A program made the translations under genes and the position numbers. A DNA stretch of 64,000 nucleotides from assembly GCA_963778525.1 (NCBI GenBank), contig CAVZUJ010000009.1, positions 496,001-560,000 on the forward strand. Reading direction: 5' to 3'. Shown one piece after another: positions 16,894-26,015 of the stretch. Each line of letters begins with the position of its first letter. Positions within the stretch are counted from its first letter, which is position 1. Under the pieces are notes generated by a model. The model saw only the letters and a list, made by a program, of their open reading frames with translations, was not told the DNA's origin and searched no databases. The DNA comes from Schlegelella_A sp963778525. GTDB taxonomy: Bacteria > Pseudomonadota > Gammaproteobacteria > Burkholderiales > Burkholderiaceae_C.

Positions 16894-17316
16894 GGGTGCA
16901 GCCCTCTTCCTCTTCTTTGCCGAAATCTGGAGCGTCTACCCGTCGTGAACTATTTCAAGAAGGCGCAGCTTCCATACACAGACTGGCGAATATAAGTGAA
17001 CTGGCCAAAAAAACTCAGCAGCTTGGCGCGCAGTTGTTGCTTTTTGGATTGAGCGCACCCAGCGGCCTGGAAGTCCGGATCGCCGGCCGGCGCTGCGGCA
17101 CCCGGGTGGCGTCAGCCGCCGAGCACTGGCGCACCGAGCGGAGGCCGACGCTGCGGGCATCGCCTACCCACCGGCGCCGGGGGACGCCGCCTGCGTGGGC
17201 CAAGCCCGGCGTGCCGACGGAAATTGGCCAGCAGCCAGCGGACGCGTCCTATCGGCACTGCGGGCCGATGACAATCCGGTCATCACTCCTCGCGCCTGAC
17301 GGGGCCCACATCGTCG
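16894..17316. other. Intergenic region between RNA-binding protein and marC
   Basis: This 423-bp gap holds the divergent upstream regions of two genes. On the minus strand a TATATT-like -10 lies near 16989-16996, about 95 bp upstream of the RNA-binding-protein start, in a locally AT-richer stretch; the matching -35 is weak. A long leader would fit cold-regulated RNA-binding genes, but I cannot show it. I see no convincing gene here. Confidence 0.4.
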
Positions 17317-17955
17317 ATGGACATTCTCAAGCCGCTGATCGCCTTGCTTGCGATCGTCAACCCGATCGGCGCCATCCCGTTCTTCATTCACTTCACGCAA
17401 GGTTTCAGCCGCGTGCAGCGGCGTCGCACGATCCACGTCGCCGCAATTGCCGCTTTCGCGGTGATCGCGATCAGCGCGCTGGCCGGCCTGCAGATCATCG
17501 AGTTCTTCGGCATTTCGCTGCCGTCGTTTCAGGTCGGCGGCGGCGTGCTGCTGTTGATCTCTTCACTGCAGATGCTCAATGCCCAGCCGGCGGAAAGCCG
17601 CAAGGCCGACCTCGTCGAAGGCAGCGACAAGGTCGATGCCGGCGACTCGATCGCCATCGTGCCCTTGACGATCCCCTTGCTCACCGGCCCGGCCACGATC
17701 TCGACCATGGTCATCTACGCCGAGAAGACGCGTCATTGGTGGCAGCTCGCCGTGCTGGTCGGCTACGGCGTCGTGATCGGCGTCTCGGTCTGGCTGGCCT
17801 TCGGCCTGTCGGGCCGCATCGCCCGGGTGCTCGGCAAGACCGGCATCAACGTGATGACCCGATTGATGGGGCTGCTGCTCGCGGCGCTTGCCGTCGAGAT
17901 CATGTCCGACGGGCTCGTGAAGCTGTTCCCCGGCCTGGGCGGCGCGGCCCACTGA
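17317..17955 (+). CDS. MarC family integral membrane protein
   Basis: The 212-residue chain carries about six hydrophobic segments and the family start DILKPLIALLAIVNPIGAIPFF, plus the second repeat-like segment IVPLTIPLLTGPATISTMVIYAE, with NPIGAIP and PLLTGP motifs typical of MarC/YhgN proteins. The function of the family is unsettled; the early link to multiple antibiotic resistance was not upheld. It lies 9 bp upstream of the GMC oxidoreductase gene and may be co-transcribed with it. Confidence 0.88.
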   Translation: MDILKPLIALLAIVNPIGAIPFFIHFTQGFSRVQRRRTIHVAAIAAFAVIAISALAGLQIIEFFGISLPSFQVGGGVLLLISSLQMLNAQPAESRKADLVEGSDKVDAGDSIAIVPLTIPLLTGPATISTMVIYAEKTRHWWQLAVLVGYGVVIGVSVWLAFGLSGRIARVLGKTGINVMTRLMGLLLAALAVEIMSDGLVKLFPGLGGAAH

Positions 17956-17964
17956 GTCCCGGAG

Positions 17965-19635
17965 ATGAGTGCACCCGAAGCGGCCACTTACGACTACATC
18001 GTCTGCGGTGCCGGCACCGCAGGCTGCCTGCTGGCGAACCGCCTCAGCGCCGACGCCTCGAAACGGGTGCTGCTCGTCGAAGCCGGCGGCTTCGACGACT
18101 ACATCTGGGTCCACATCCCGGTCGGCTATCTCTATTGCATCGGCAACCCGCGCACCGACTGGCTCTACGCCACCGAGCCTGCCGCCGGACTGAACGGCCG
18201 CAGCCTTCGCTATCCGCGCGGCAAGGTGCTCGGCGGCAGCAGCAGCATCAACGGCATGATCTACATCCGTGGCCAGGCCCGTGACTACGACGGCTGGGGC
18301 CGGGGCGATGGCCACGGCGCCAACCCGGGCTGGAGCTGGGCCGAGTGCCTGCCCTATTTCCTGAAGCACGAGGACTTCTACAAAGGTGCCGATGCCTTCC
18401 ACGCGGCACCCGGATTCGATCGAACGGGCAAGCGTTCCGGCGGTGAGTGGCGTGTCGAGAAGCAGCGCCTGCACTGGGACGTGCTCGACGCGTTCGCAGC
18501 GGCGGCGGAGCAGGCCGGCATCGCCCGCATCGACGATTTCAACCGCGGCGACAACGAAGGGGTCGGCTATTTCGACGTCAACCAGCGCTCCGGCATCCGC
18601 TGGAACGCCAGCAAGGCCTTCCTGCGGCCGATCGTGCATCGCGACAACCTGCAGGTGTGGACCGGCGCCCACATCGCGGGCGTCGAGCTCGATGCCGAAG
18701 GCCGGGCCAGCGCGGTCCGGGTCCTGCCGCTCAGGGGTGGCGCATCGATCGTCGCTGCCCTCAAGCCGGGCGGCGAGATCGTTCTCGCCACCGGCGCTGT
18801 CGGCACACCGCAGATCCTGCAACTCTCGGGCATCGGTCCGGCGGCGACACTGCAGGCGCACGGCATCCCGGTTCGCAAGGCGCTTTCGGGCGTCGGCGAC
18901 AACCTGCAGGACCATCTGCAGATCCGTGCCGTCTACGGCGTCGAAGGCGTGCCGACCCTCAACACCATCGCCAACTCGGTCTGGGGCAAGGCGAAGATCG
19001 GCCTCGAATACCTGCTCAAGCGCAGCGGCCCGATGAGCATGGCGCCGTCGCAGCTGGGCGCCTTCACGAAGAGCCGGCCCGATCTGGCCCATGCCGATCT
19101 CGAGTACCACGTCCAGCCGCTCTCGCTCGATGCCTTCGGCGAGCCGCTGCACGCGCACAACGCCTTCACCGCCAGCGTCTGCAACCTGAACCCGACCAGT
19201 CGCGGACACGTTCGCATCCGGTCTGCGAATCCAGCCGAGGCGCCGCGGATCGCGCCCGACTATCTCTCGACCGAAGCCGACGCCTTCGTCGCCGCCCAGA
19301 GCCTGCGCGTGACGCGCCGCATCGTGGCCCAGCCGGCGCTGGCGAAATTCAAGCCGCGCGAGCTCAAGCCCGGCATCGAGTTCGAAAGCGATGCCGATCT
19401 GGCCAAGCTGGCCGGCGACATCGGCACGACGATCTTTCACCCGGTGGGCACGGCGAAGATGGGGCCGGCAAGCGATCCGATGGCCGTCGTCGACGCGCGC
19501 CTGCGCGTTCACGGCGTGCCGGGCTTGCGCGTCGTCGACGCCAGCGTCATGCCGACGATCACCAGCGGCAACACCAATTCGCCTACGCTCATGATCGCCG
19601 AGCGTGCGGCCGAATGGATCCTCGCCGGCGCTTGA
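17965..19635 (+). CDS. GMC-family FAD-dependent oxidoreductase
   Basis: The 556-residue protein belongs to the glucose-methanol-choline family. It has the FAD-binding GAGTAG at 15-20 and EAGG, the first GMC signature PRGKVLGGSSSINGMIYIRG near 85-105, the second ATGAVGTPQILQLSGIGP, and the C-terminal FHPVGTAKMGP (active-site His) with the GNTNSPTLMIAE end. Closest types are choline/alcohol dehydrogenases (BetA/AlkJ-like), but the absence of an osmoprotectant gene nearby argues against calling it betA. Substrate unknown. Confidence 0.88.
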   Translation: MSAPEAATYDYIVCGAGTAGCLLANRLSADASKRVLLVEAGGFDDYIWVHIPVGYLYCIGNPRTDWLYATEPAAGLNGRSLRYPRGKVLGGSSSINGMIYIRGQARDYDGWGRGDGHGANPGWSWAECLPYFLKHEDFYKGADAFHAAPGFDRTGKRSGGEWRVEKQRLHWDVLDAFAAAAEQAGIARIDDFNRGDNEGVGYFDVNQRSGIRWNASKAFLRPIVHRDNLQVWTGAHIAGVELDAEGRASAVRVLPLRGGASIVAALKPGGEIVLATGAVGTPQILQLSGIGPAATLQAHGIPVRKALSGVGDNLQDHLQIRAVYGVEGVPTLNTIANSVWGKAKIGLEYLLKRSGPMSMAPSQLGAFTKSRPDLAHADLEYHVQPLSLDAFGEPLHAHNAFTASVCNLNPTSRGHVRIRSANPAEAPRIAPDYLSTEADAFVAAQSLRVTRRIVAQPALAKFKPRELKPGIEFESDADLAKLAGDIGTTIFHPVGTAKMGPASDPMAVVDARLRVHGVPGLRVVDASVMPTITSGNTNSPTLMIAERAAEWILAGA

Positions 19636-19678
19636 CCCGGCCCTTGGGCATACTGGCCGTTTGCCGATGGGAGCGACG

Positions 19679-19987
19679 ATGAAAGTGCATGCCGTAGCCA
19701 AGGTTCGCCTCGACGCCGACGGGCGCGTCACCGGCGTCGAGTGGGGTCCGGTGAACACCGAGACGAACGAGTGGCACACCGAGCCGGCGATCGCCGACGC
19801 CTCCGAAGTCGTGGCGGCGCTGCATCGGGGCGAAGACGTGTTCGCGCTCTTTCCCGGTCCGCATGGTCTCGAGCCGGCGCGGCGTTTTCGCGTCGTCACC
19901 TACGACAACGGCTGGGAAACGGTGAACCTCGACGGACCGCCGACGCACGAGCACGAGATCCACGACATGCTGCACGTCGACGCGTGA
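19679..19987 (+). CDS. Conserved hypothetical protein
   Basis: A 102-residue acidic protein starting MKVHAVAKVRLDADGRVTGVEWGPVN and ending EHEIHDMLHVDA. No membrane segment or signal peptide. The start at ATG 19679 is preceded by a GGGAG ribosome-binding-like sequence; an in-frame ATG at 19667 is possible. I do not recognise a family. The beta-rich pattern and histidine-rich C-terminus are all that can be said. It lies between the GMC oxidoreductase and the thioredoxin-like gene on the same strand. Confidence 0.65.
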   Translation: MKVHAVAKVRLDADGRVTGVEWGPVNTETNEWHTEPAIADASEVVAALHRGEDVFALFPGPHGLEPARRFRVVTYDNGWETVNLDGPPTHEHEIHDMLHVDA

Positions 19988-20042
19988 GCCGCCGCGCCGC
20001 TCCCAGGGCGGATACCGCAGCGCGAAACGCGAAGGTTGCCTT

Positions 20043-20402
20043 GTGAGCGTGGCGCGTCCGCTCGTCGCGTGCCTGTGCGCCGCGTGGTGCGTGGCCTGCC
20101 GCGAATACAAGCCGACCTTCGATGCCTTGTCGCAGCGCTTCGCAGGGGTCGCCGATTTCGCCTGGATCGATATCGAGGACGAATCCGACGCTCTCGGCGA
20201 TCCCGACATCGAGAATTTCCCGACCCTGCTCATCACGGCCGGCGAGGCGGCGCTGTTCTACGGCCCGGTGACGCCGCAGGCGCAGACGGCCGAGCGACTC
20301 GTGCAAAGCGCGGTCGCCGGCGATCTGGCGGCTCTGTCCGATGCCGGCAACGACGTCGCAGCGCTCGCCGGCAAGGTCGATCTCCTGGCTCGGCCCCGAT
20401 AG
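20043..20402 (+). CDS. Thioredoxin-like protein
   Basis: The 119-residue protein has a thioredoxin fold pattern: redox motif W-C16-V-A-C19 preceded by two further cysteines (C10, C12), then the cis-proline segment NFPTLLI near 59-65. The start is GTG 20043. There is no export signal, so it is probably cytoplasmic. The YKPTF after the motif is characteristic of thioredoxins used as dithiol reductants. It ends 11 bp from the convergent ECF sigma gene. Partner unknown. Confidence 0.75.
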   Translation: MSVARPLVACLCAAWCVACREYKPTFDALSQRFAGVADFAWIDIEDESDALGDPDIENFPTLLITAGEAALFYGPVTPQAQTAERLVQSAVAGDLAALSDAGNDVAALAGKVDLLARPR

Positions 20403-20413
20403 GCAAGCGCAGG

Positions 20414-20971
20414 TCAGGAGACCAGATGCTTGCGGGCGCGATGCACGCGCACGAACAGGTTCTCCTCGCTGATGCCCAGCTCGCGGCAACACGCCTCGGT
20501 CGACTGCTCGTCGAGCACGCGCATGCGCATCGCGTCGCGCAGGCCGCGCGGCAGCGCGTCGATGCCGGCCAGCGTCCGGGTCAGCCGCTGCCGCTGCTCG
20601 GCGATCTCTTCGGGGCCGGCTCCGGCGAAGGCGACGTGAGCTGCGCTGTCGGGCCCGCCCTCGTCGTCGTCCAGGCGGTCGTGGTCGGGCGAACGGCGCA
20701 TCGTGTCGACGATCTTGTTCTTCAGCACCGCGGTCAGCCAGGAGCGCAGGGCGGCCCGGCCGCCGAACGAAGCGCGGCCCGACAGGACGGCTTCGAACAC
20801 GTCGTGGACGGCGTCTTCGGCCAGCATCGGATCGCGCAGTCGGCGTGCCGCGAAGCGCACCAGGTAAGCGCGATGCGCCACGACCTCGGCGATCGAAGGC
20901 GGCGCGCTTGCCGCGGCGCGGGTGAACGGCGCGGCGAGTCGACGGGCGGGCAGGGTGGCGGTGGGATGCAT
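20414..20971 (-). CDS. ECF-type RNA polymerase sigma factor
   Basis: From ATG 20971 the protein has 185 residues with region 2 (AYLVRFAARRLRDPMLAEDAVHDVFEAVL, then RSWLTAVLKNKIVDTMRR) and region 4 (LPRGLRDAMRMRVLDEQSTEACCRELGISEENLFVRVHRARKHL). The DEQSTEACCRELGI helix-turn-helix is that of ECF sigma factors. No anti-sigma gene adjoins it: the gene downstream is the convergent thioredoxin-like gene, and upstream lies a divergent response regulator. Longer open frames upstream are antisense to the regulator. Confidence 0.87.
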   Translation of the reverse strand: MHPTATLPARRLAAPFTRAAASAPPSIAEVVAHRAYLVRFAARRLRDPMLAEDAVHDVFEAVLSGRASFGGRAALRSWLTAVLKNKIVDTMRRSPDHDRLDDDEGGPDSAAHVAFAGAGPEEIAEQRQRLTRTLAGIDALPRGLRDAMRMRVLDEQSTEACCRELGISEENLFVRVHRARKHLVS

Positions 20972-21091
20972 CGAAAGGCTCCGTGGTTCGATGGCGCAAC
21001 TTTCGTCGCCCGGCCTCGCACGCGCCTCGCGAAAGATCACAGCCAGATCACATTGCTGTAAGACCGGGCTGCGGCAACGAGACAATCCGCC

Positions 21092-21802
21092 ATGCCCGCC
21101 GCCATCCTCGTTGCCGAAGACCAGGCCGACATCCGCGAGCTTCTGGTCATGAACCTGCGCGGCGCCGGCTACGAGGTCACGTCCGTGGCCGATGGCGCAG
21201 CGGCGCTGGCCAGCCAGAGCGAGCAGGCCAGCGACCTCCTGGTGCTCGACCTGATGATGCCGGGGCTCGATGGCCTGGAGGTCTGCAAGGCACTGCGGGC
21301 GCGCGGTCGCAGCACGCCGATCCTGATGCTGACCGCGAAGTCGACCGAGCTCGATCGCGTCCTCGGGCTCGAGCTCGGTGCCGATGACTACCTCACCAAG
21401 CCCTTCTCGCTGGCCGAGCTGCTGGCCCGCGTCAAGGCCTTGCTGCGTCGCGCCGACCTGCTGCGCGCGGCCCAGTTGAACGCCGGCGGCGACGCACGAA
21501 CGATCCGCAACGGCAGCCTCGAGATCCTGCCGGCCAAGCGCCAGGTGCGCTTTCGGGGCGCGCAGCTCGAATTCACGGCCCTCGAGTTCGACTTGCTGCT
21601 CCATTTCGCGACCCACCCCGGCCACGTCTTTTCGCGCAGCCAGTTGCTGGACGCGGTCTGGGGCTACAGCCACGACGGCTACGAGCACACGGTGACGACG
21701 CACATCAATCGCCTGCGCAACAAGCTCGAGGCCGACCCGATGCGGCCCGAGCTGATCCTCACGGTGCGCGGCGCCGGCTACAAGATGCGCGACAGCCCGT
21801 GA
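21092..21802 (+). CDS. OmpR/PhoB-family response regulator
   Basis: The 236-residue protein has a receiver domain with acidic pocket E9/D10, phospho-acceptor D53 (VLDLMMPG), T81 and K103 (LTKPF), and a C-terminal winged helix (FTALEFDLLLHFATHPGHVFSRSQLLDAVWGYSHDGYEHTVTTHINRLRNKLE). It lies 1 bp before the histidine kinase gene, making a two-component system. The signal is unknown. It diverges from the ECF sigma gene across about 120 bp. Confidence 0.93.
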   Translation: MPAAILVAEDQADIRELLVMNLRGAGYEVTSVADGAAALASQSEQASDLLVLDLMMPGLDGLEVCKALRARGRSTPILMLTAKSTELDRVLGLELGADDYLTKPFSLAELLARVKALLRRADLLRAAQLNAGGDARTIRNGSLEILPAKRQVRFRGAQLEFTALEFDLLLHFATHPGHVFSRSQLLDAVWGYSHDGYEHTVTTHINRLRNKLEADPMRPELILTVRGAGYKMRDSP

Positions 21803-21803
21803 C

Positions 21804-23318
21804 ATGAGCGTCCGCTTCAAGCTTGCGCTGACCGTGTTTGCAACGGGGCTCGTCACGGCTCTTCTCGTCGTCGCGACCGTCGTCTATTCGTTCCAGCGCT
21901 TCGAGAACGAGACCGCGTACCGGCGCGGCATGGCCTTCCTGGGCCGTGTCGTGAGCATGTACGACAACATCTTCGACATGCACGAGCGCAGCGCCGAGGA
22001 CTTCCAGCGCTGGCTGCGCGGACTGGTGCTCTTCGAGCCCAACACCGAGCTGTATCTGCTCGACAACGAGGGCACCGTCCTGGCGAAGACCGGGCCCGCC
22101 GTGCTTCCGGCCGGCTTTCGTGTCGCCCTCGGGCCGGTGCGCGAATCGATCGAGCGCATGGATACCGCCTACGTGATGGGCGACGACCCGGAGCGCATGG
22201 ATGCCGGTGCCGTCATCGTCGCCAAGCCGGTACAGCGTGCCGTCGCTCGCGGCGGCTCGGCGAATGCCGGCTATCTGTACCTTGTGCTGCATACCCAGCA
22301 GCTGCCCGAAGGACGCTGGGACGTCCTGCGCTCGAGCTTCGCCCGGCCGGTGATGGGGCTGGTGGTCGCCGTCGTCGCCTTCACCACCTTGCTGTCGCTG
22401 CTCATCATCTCGGCGGTGACGCGACCCCTCAAGCAGCTGACGCGGGCCTTGGCCACCTTGTCGCAGCGCGGTCTGGCCGAGGGCCTGGCGATCGCCCCGA
22501 CGAGCCCGCTACCGGGTCCGCGGCGAGACGAGTTCGGCCAGCTGACGAGCGCCTTCGAGATGCTGCTCGATGTCTGCCGGCGGCAGTGGAACGCGCTGCG
22601 CCGCACCGACCATTTCCGCCGTGAAGGCGTCAGCAACCTGTCGCACGACCTGCGCTCGCCGCTGACCGCGACAGTGGCCTGCCTCGAGACGCTCGACGCG
22701 CGCTGGGGCGAAGCGACCGAGCACGCCGAGGATCGCCGGCTGGTCGAGATCGCGCTGCGCAACACCAGGAATGCCGCCCGCCTGGTGCAGTCGCTCGGCG
22801 ACCTGGCCAAGCTCGACGAGCCCGAGTTCCACCTCCGAACCGAGGCGGTCGATGCTGCCGAATTGCTCGACGACATCGCCCTGCGCTTTGTCGAACGGGC
22901 GGCGCGCCTCGGCGTTTCCCTGTCGTCGGAGCACCCGCCCGCATCCGAGGCGCCGCCATATGCGCGGCTCGACGTCGAGCTGTTCGAGCGCGCAGTCGCC
23001 AATCTGGTCGACAACGCGCTCAAGTTCTGCCGCGCCGGCAGCCACGTGGTGCTGGCAGCGCGGCGCGCCGGCGCCGGCATCGAAGTGAGCGTCAGCGACG
23101 ACGGGCCCGGCATTCCCGAGGCCGACCTGCCGCAACTCTTCGATCGCTTCTATCAAAGTCGACAGACCGTCGCGCCGGCCACCGGCGATGGCGGCCGCGG
23201 CCTCGGGCTCGCGATCGTCAAGCGCATTGCCGAGCTGCACGGCGGCGACGTCCGCGTCGCCAGCTCGCTTGGCAAAGGGACGCGGGTCACGATCGAGCTT
23301 CCTGCCGCTCCCCGGTGA
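21804..23318 (+). CDS. Sensor histidine kinase
   Basis: The 504-residue membrane kinase starts with a transmembrane segment (FKLALTVFATGLVTALLVVATVVYSF), has a periplasmic sensor of about 150 residues, a second membrane segment near 190-210 (VMGLVVAVVAFTTLLSLLII), a HAMP region, HisKA with phospho-acceptor H281 (NLSHDLRSP) and a HATPase domain with N box NLVDNALKF, G1 DDGPGIPE and G2 GGRGLGLAIVKRI. It is the partner of the regulator 1 bp upstream. The sensor ligand cannot be deduced. Confidence 0.93.
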   Translation: MSVRFKLALTVFATGLVTALLVVATVVYSFQRFENETAYRRGMAFLGRVVSMYDNIFDMHERSAEDFQRWLRGLVLFEPNTELYLLDNEGTVLAKTGPAVLPAGFRVALGPVRESIERMDTAYVMGDDPERMDAGAVIVAKPVQRAVARGGSANAGYLYLVLHTQQLPEGRWDVLRSSFARPVMGLVVAVVAFTTLLSLLIISAVTRPLKQLTRALATLSQRGLAEGLAIAPTSPLPGPRRDEFGQLTSAFEMLLDVCRRQWNALRRTDHFRREGVSNLSHDLRSPLTATVACLETLDARWGEATEHAEDRRLVEIALRNTRNAARLVQSLGDLAKLDEPEFHLRTEAVDAAELLDDIALRFVERAARLGVSLSSEHPPASEAPPYARLDVELFERAVANLVDNALKFCRAGSHVVLAARRAGAGIEVSVSDDGPGIPEADLPQLFDRFYQSRQTVAPATGDGGRGLGLAIVKRIAELHGGDVRVASSLGKGTRVTIELPAAPR

Positions 23319-23475
23319 GCTGCGCACCGGGAAAGCCCCAGTGCCTCGAATCGGTGCGCCCCCTAAAGTGACCGGCGCGTGTGGCACCCGGGCGGTGCTT
23401 CCGGTGAAGATCAAAGAGGAGACAAGCCGCTCGTCAGGGAGCGGTGACCAGGCTGCGAGGCCGATGCAGAAATCG
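23319..23475 (+). other. Structured 3' region or small-RNA candidate upstream of a terminator
   Basis: Between the kinase stop and the terminator at 23477 the plus strand can form an 8-bp perfect stem, GCGCACCG (23322-23329) with CGGTGCGC (23352-23359), and a second short hairpin, CCGCTC/GAGCGG near 23429-23446. Ordered hairpins ending in an intrinsic terminator resemble an sRNA or a processed 3' UTR. No known riboswitch core is recognisable. The rest of the gap up to 23641 holds only the leader of the next gene. Confidence 0.3.
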
Positions 23476-23476
23476 A

Positions 23477-23506
23477 AGGGGCGCCGGGAAACCGGTGCCC
23501 CTTTTG
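23477..23506 (+). terminator. Rho-independent terminator downstream of the two-component operon
   Basis: An 11-bp stem with one G-T pair, from AGGGGCGCCGG (23477-23487) and CCGGTGCCCCT (23492-23502), has a GAAA tetraloop-like loop and is followed by TTTTG. It is a strong intrinsic terminator, about 160 bp past the kinase stop codon. Confidence 0.8.
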
Positions 23507-23641
23507 TCTTCCGGGAGGGCCGGGACGGCCACAGAGGAAGGCAATCCCGGAATTTATGCCGCGCGAAGGCCGCGTCAAGAGAGCGCGGCAGCCCCCCGCC
23601 TCTCGTACCATGCGAATCGTCGCTGCTTGCGAAGATCGGAC

Positions 23642-24463
23642 ATGACCCAGAACAACCGGCGCCTGCTCGACGTCGACATTCCTGCCCAGCCGGACGTGCT
23701 CGTCCAGCTGTCGTTGCTGCTGGCCGAAGAAGACGTCGATCTCAATGCGGCCAGCCTCCTGATCACGTCGGACATGGCCTTGGCCGCTGCCGTGCTGAAG
23801 GCGGTGAACTCGGCCATGTACGGCCTGCGCGGCCGGGTCCAGAGCGTGCAGCAGGCCATTACCTATCTGGGCACGCGCGAAGTCGCTTCGGTGACCTTCG
23901 AGATGGGATTGCGCGCCGTCTTTCCGCATGCGCCCGAGCTCGAGCCGGTGTGGGAACGCGCCCGTGTACGCGGCCTGCTGATGGGCCGCATCGGCCACGA
24001 GCTGGGCGTCGATGCCTGGGCCGCGCATTCGGCCGGCCTCTTCGAGGAATGCGGCAAGGCGGTGATGTTCCGCCACGCTACCGAGCGCTACAAGCCGATG
24101 CTCAAGGAAGCGAAGAGCGACGAGGAGCTGCTGCTGCTCGAGCACGCGAACATCGGCGTCAGCCACGACACGCTCGGCGCGGCGCTCTGCGAAAGCTGGG
24201 GCCTGGCGCCGCCGGCGGTCGACAGCGTCCGCTACCACGTGGTGGTCAACAGCACGCTCGAATTGCCGATGCATGTGCAGCGGCGTTCGATCTGCGCCCT
24301 CTCGGCCATGGCGCACGCGCTGATGACGGACCCGGAGACGCTCGATGACGTCGCACGCAAGGTCGCGCCGCAGGCCGACCTCGATCCCCTGCTGGCGCAG
24401 CGCGGCGCGCGCAAGGTGCAGGAAATGATCGAGATGGCTGTCGAGCGCGCCAAGACCGACTAG
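23642..24463 (+). CDS. HDOD-domain protein
   Basis: The 273-residue protein consists of an HDOD domain (about 10-200), recognisable from the segment MALAAAVLKAVNSAMYGLRGRVQSVQQAITYLGTREVASV and the helix-rich remainder with HSAGLFEECGKAVMF. HDOD domains are related to HD phosphohydrolases but usually lack the metal ligands and act as signalling scaffolds. No second domain is attached. The ATG at 23642 is chosen because the family homology begins there. It is a single gene between a terminator and the disrupted region. Confidence 0.82.
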   Translation: MTQNNRRLLDVDIPAQPDVLVQLSLLLAEEDVDLNAASLLITSDMALAAAVLKAVNSAMYGLRGRVQSVQQAITYLGTREVASVTFEMGLRAVFPHAPELEPVWERARVRGLLMGRIGHELGVDAWAAHSAGLFEECGKAVMFRHATERYKPMLKEAKSDEELLLLEHANIGVSHDTLGAALCESWGLAPPAVDSVRYHVVVNSTLELPMHVQRRSICALSAMAHALMTDPETLDDVARKVAPQADLDPLLAQRGARKVQEMIEMAVERAKTD

Positions 24464-24569
24464 CGCCGGGGCGCGCCGCTGCCCGCTCGGTAGTCATGCT
24501 CTTGGCGGCGCCGGCGCCCTGCACTAGCGTGCCCGGACGCCCGCCGTGGGCGAGCCGAGGACGCCGCCC

Positions 24570-25390
24570 ATGTCGAATGCCGCCGCCAGCACGAGCGCAG
24601 CGCCCGACGCGCTGGCGCTGCAGCGAATCTATCGCTGGGAACGCGAGGCGCCCGACCGCGTCGTCCTGACCCAGCCGCAAGGCGGCGGCGCGGTGCGCGA
24701 CTTCACCTGGCGCCAGGTGATCGATGAGGCCCGCCGCATGGCGGCGCACCTGCAGTCGCTCGGCGCCCCGCCCGGCAGCCGCATCGCGCTGCTCTCGAAG
24801 AACTGCGCCCATTGGCTGATCGCGGATTTCGCGATCTGGATGGCCGGCTATGTCTCGGTGCCGCTCTATCCGACGCTGGCCGCGGCGACGATCCGGCAGA
24901 TCCTCGAGCACTCCGAGGCGCAGCTGCTGTTCGTGGGCAAGCTCGACGGCTGGGCCGCGATGCGCGCCCGGAATTCCAGAGCGATGCCGTGCATCGCCTT
25001 GCCGCTGGCGCCGGCGAACGACTTCGTACGATGGGGCGAGGTCATCGCCAGCACGCCGCCGCTCGAGGGTCAGCCGCTGCGCGACGGCCACGAGCTCGCG
25101 ACCATCATGTACACCTCGGGCACGACCGGCATGGCCGAAGGGCGTGATGCACAGCTTCGCCACGTTCGCCTGGTCGCTGGCGACGGGGCTGCGGCGGATC
25201 CCGCTCGACACCGAGGCGCGCATGCTCAGCTATCTGCCGCTGGCCCACGTCGCCGAGCGCTCGCTCGTGGAGCACGCCCTGCTCGCCACCGGCATGCATG
25301 TGTTCTTCGCGGAGAGCCTGGACACCTTCACCGCCGACATGCGGCGGGCCGCCAGCGAACGCGAGGCCGGGGTGGCCCGGGTCCTGGCCG
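24570..25390 (+). pseudogene. Truncated AMP-dependent acyl-CoA synthetase
   Basis: The first about 190 residues match the N-terminal half of long-chain acyl-CoA synthetases, up to the AMP-binding motif YTSGTTGM. One extra G at about 25134 shifts the frame; after removing it the sequence continues PKGVMHSFATFAWSLATGLRR and LSYLPLAHVAERSLVEHALLATG, with ESLDTFTADMRRA as the last recognisable part. The remaining half of the about 600-residue enzyme, including the C-terminal adenylation lysine, is absent; the sequence passes directly into an AraC-type fragment. It is therefore truncated as well as frameshifted. Confidence 0.72.
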
Positions 25391-25421
25391 CCCGGCCCGG
25401 CGCCCTGGCCACGGATTGGGG

Positions 25422-25973
25422 GGCAGCCTGGCCCTCAACGACCATCTGCGCCCGATCGGCAGCCCGACGGGCCAGCGTTCTGCTGGCCCTGGCGCGCCGC
25501 GCTTCGGCCCAGCGCTGCTGCCACCGATCGGACCGGACGAGGCGGTGGCCTTGGGCAGCGGCGCCATCGACGAAGAGCTCGAGCTGCGCCGGCGCGCCGA
25601 TCGGATTGCCTGCGCCAAGCCGGAAACGCGCGCGGCGCTATTGCACCGCGTCCTGCTCGCGGCCGATTTCATCGCCAGCCATCACGACGAGCCCATCTCG
25701 CTGGCCGAGATGGCGAGCGCGGTGAGTCTGTCGCGCTTCCACTTCGGCCGCCTCTTCAGCCTCGTGCACGGCCAGACGCCGCACGCCTTCCTGCTGAACA
25801 AGCGAACGGCGGCCGCACGCCGCCACATCGCGGTCGGCGCGGCCTGTCTGGACGCTGCGACACGGGCCGGATTCGGCAGCCGCTCCGCGCTCTTTCGCAA
25901 CCTGCGCAAGTCGACCCATCCCACCGCAGCAGTCCTCGCCGGACGCGTCGACCCGTGCTCCCTCTCTGCCTGA
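25422..25973 (+). pseudogene. AraC-family regulator, C-terminal part only
   Basis: In the same frame as the start of the acyl-CoA synthetase, about 180 residues match an AraC-type regulator: a linker (GSGAIDEELELRRRADRIACAKPETRAALLHRVLLAADFI) and the two helix-turn-helix units (PISLAEMASAVSLSRFHFGRLFSLVHG and AATRAGFGSRSALFRNLRKSTH). The N-terminal effector domain is missing and no start codon of its own is evident. It is joined to the synthetase remnant near 25390-25422, which looks like a deletion junction or an assembly chimera. Confidence 0.65.
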
Positions 25974-26015
25974 TCGTCGCTGCCGACTCGGCCCTCGCGC
26001 CGCCCTACCCTACTC

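Noticed and set aside
23380..23410. TGGCAC...TGCTT resembling a sigma-54 promoter
   Set aside because: The distance between the GG and GC dinucleotides is two bases too long, so it would not be recognised.
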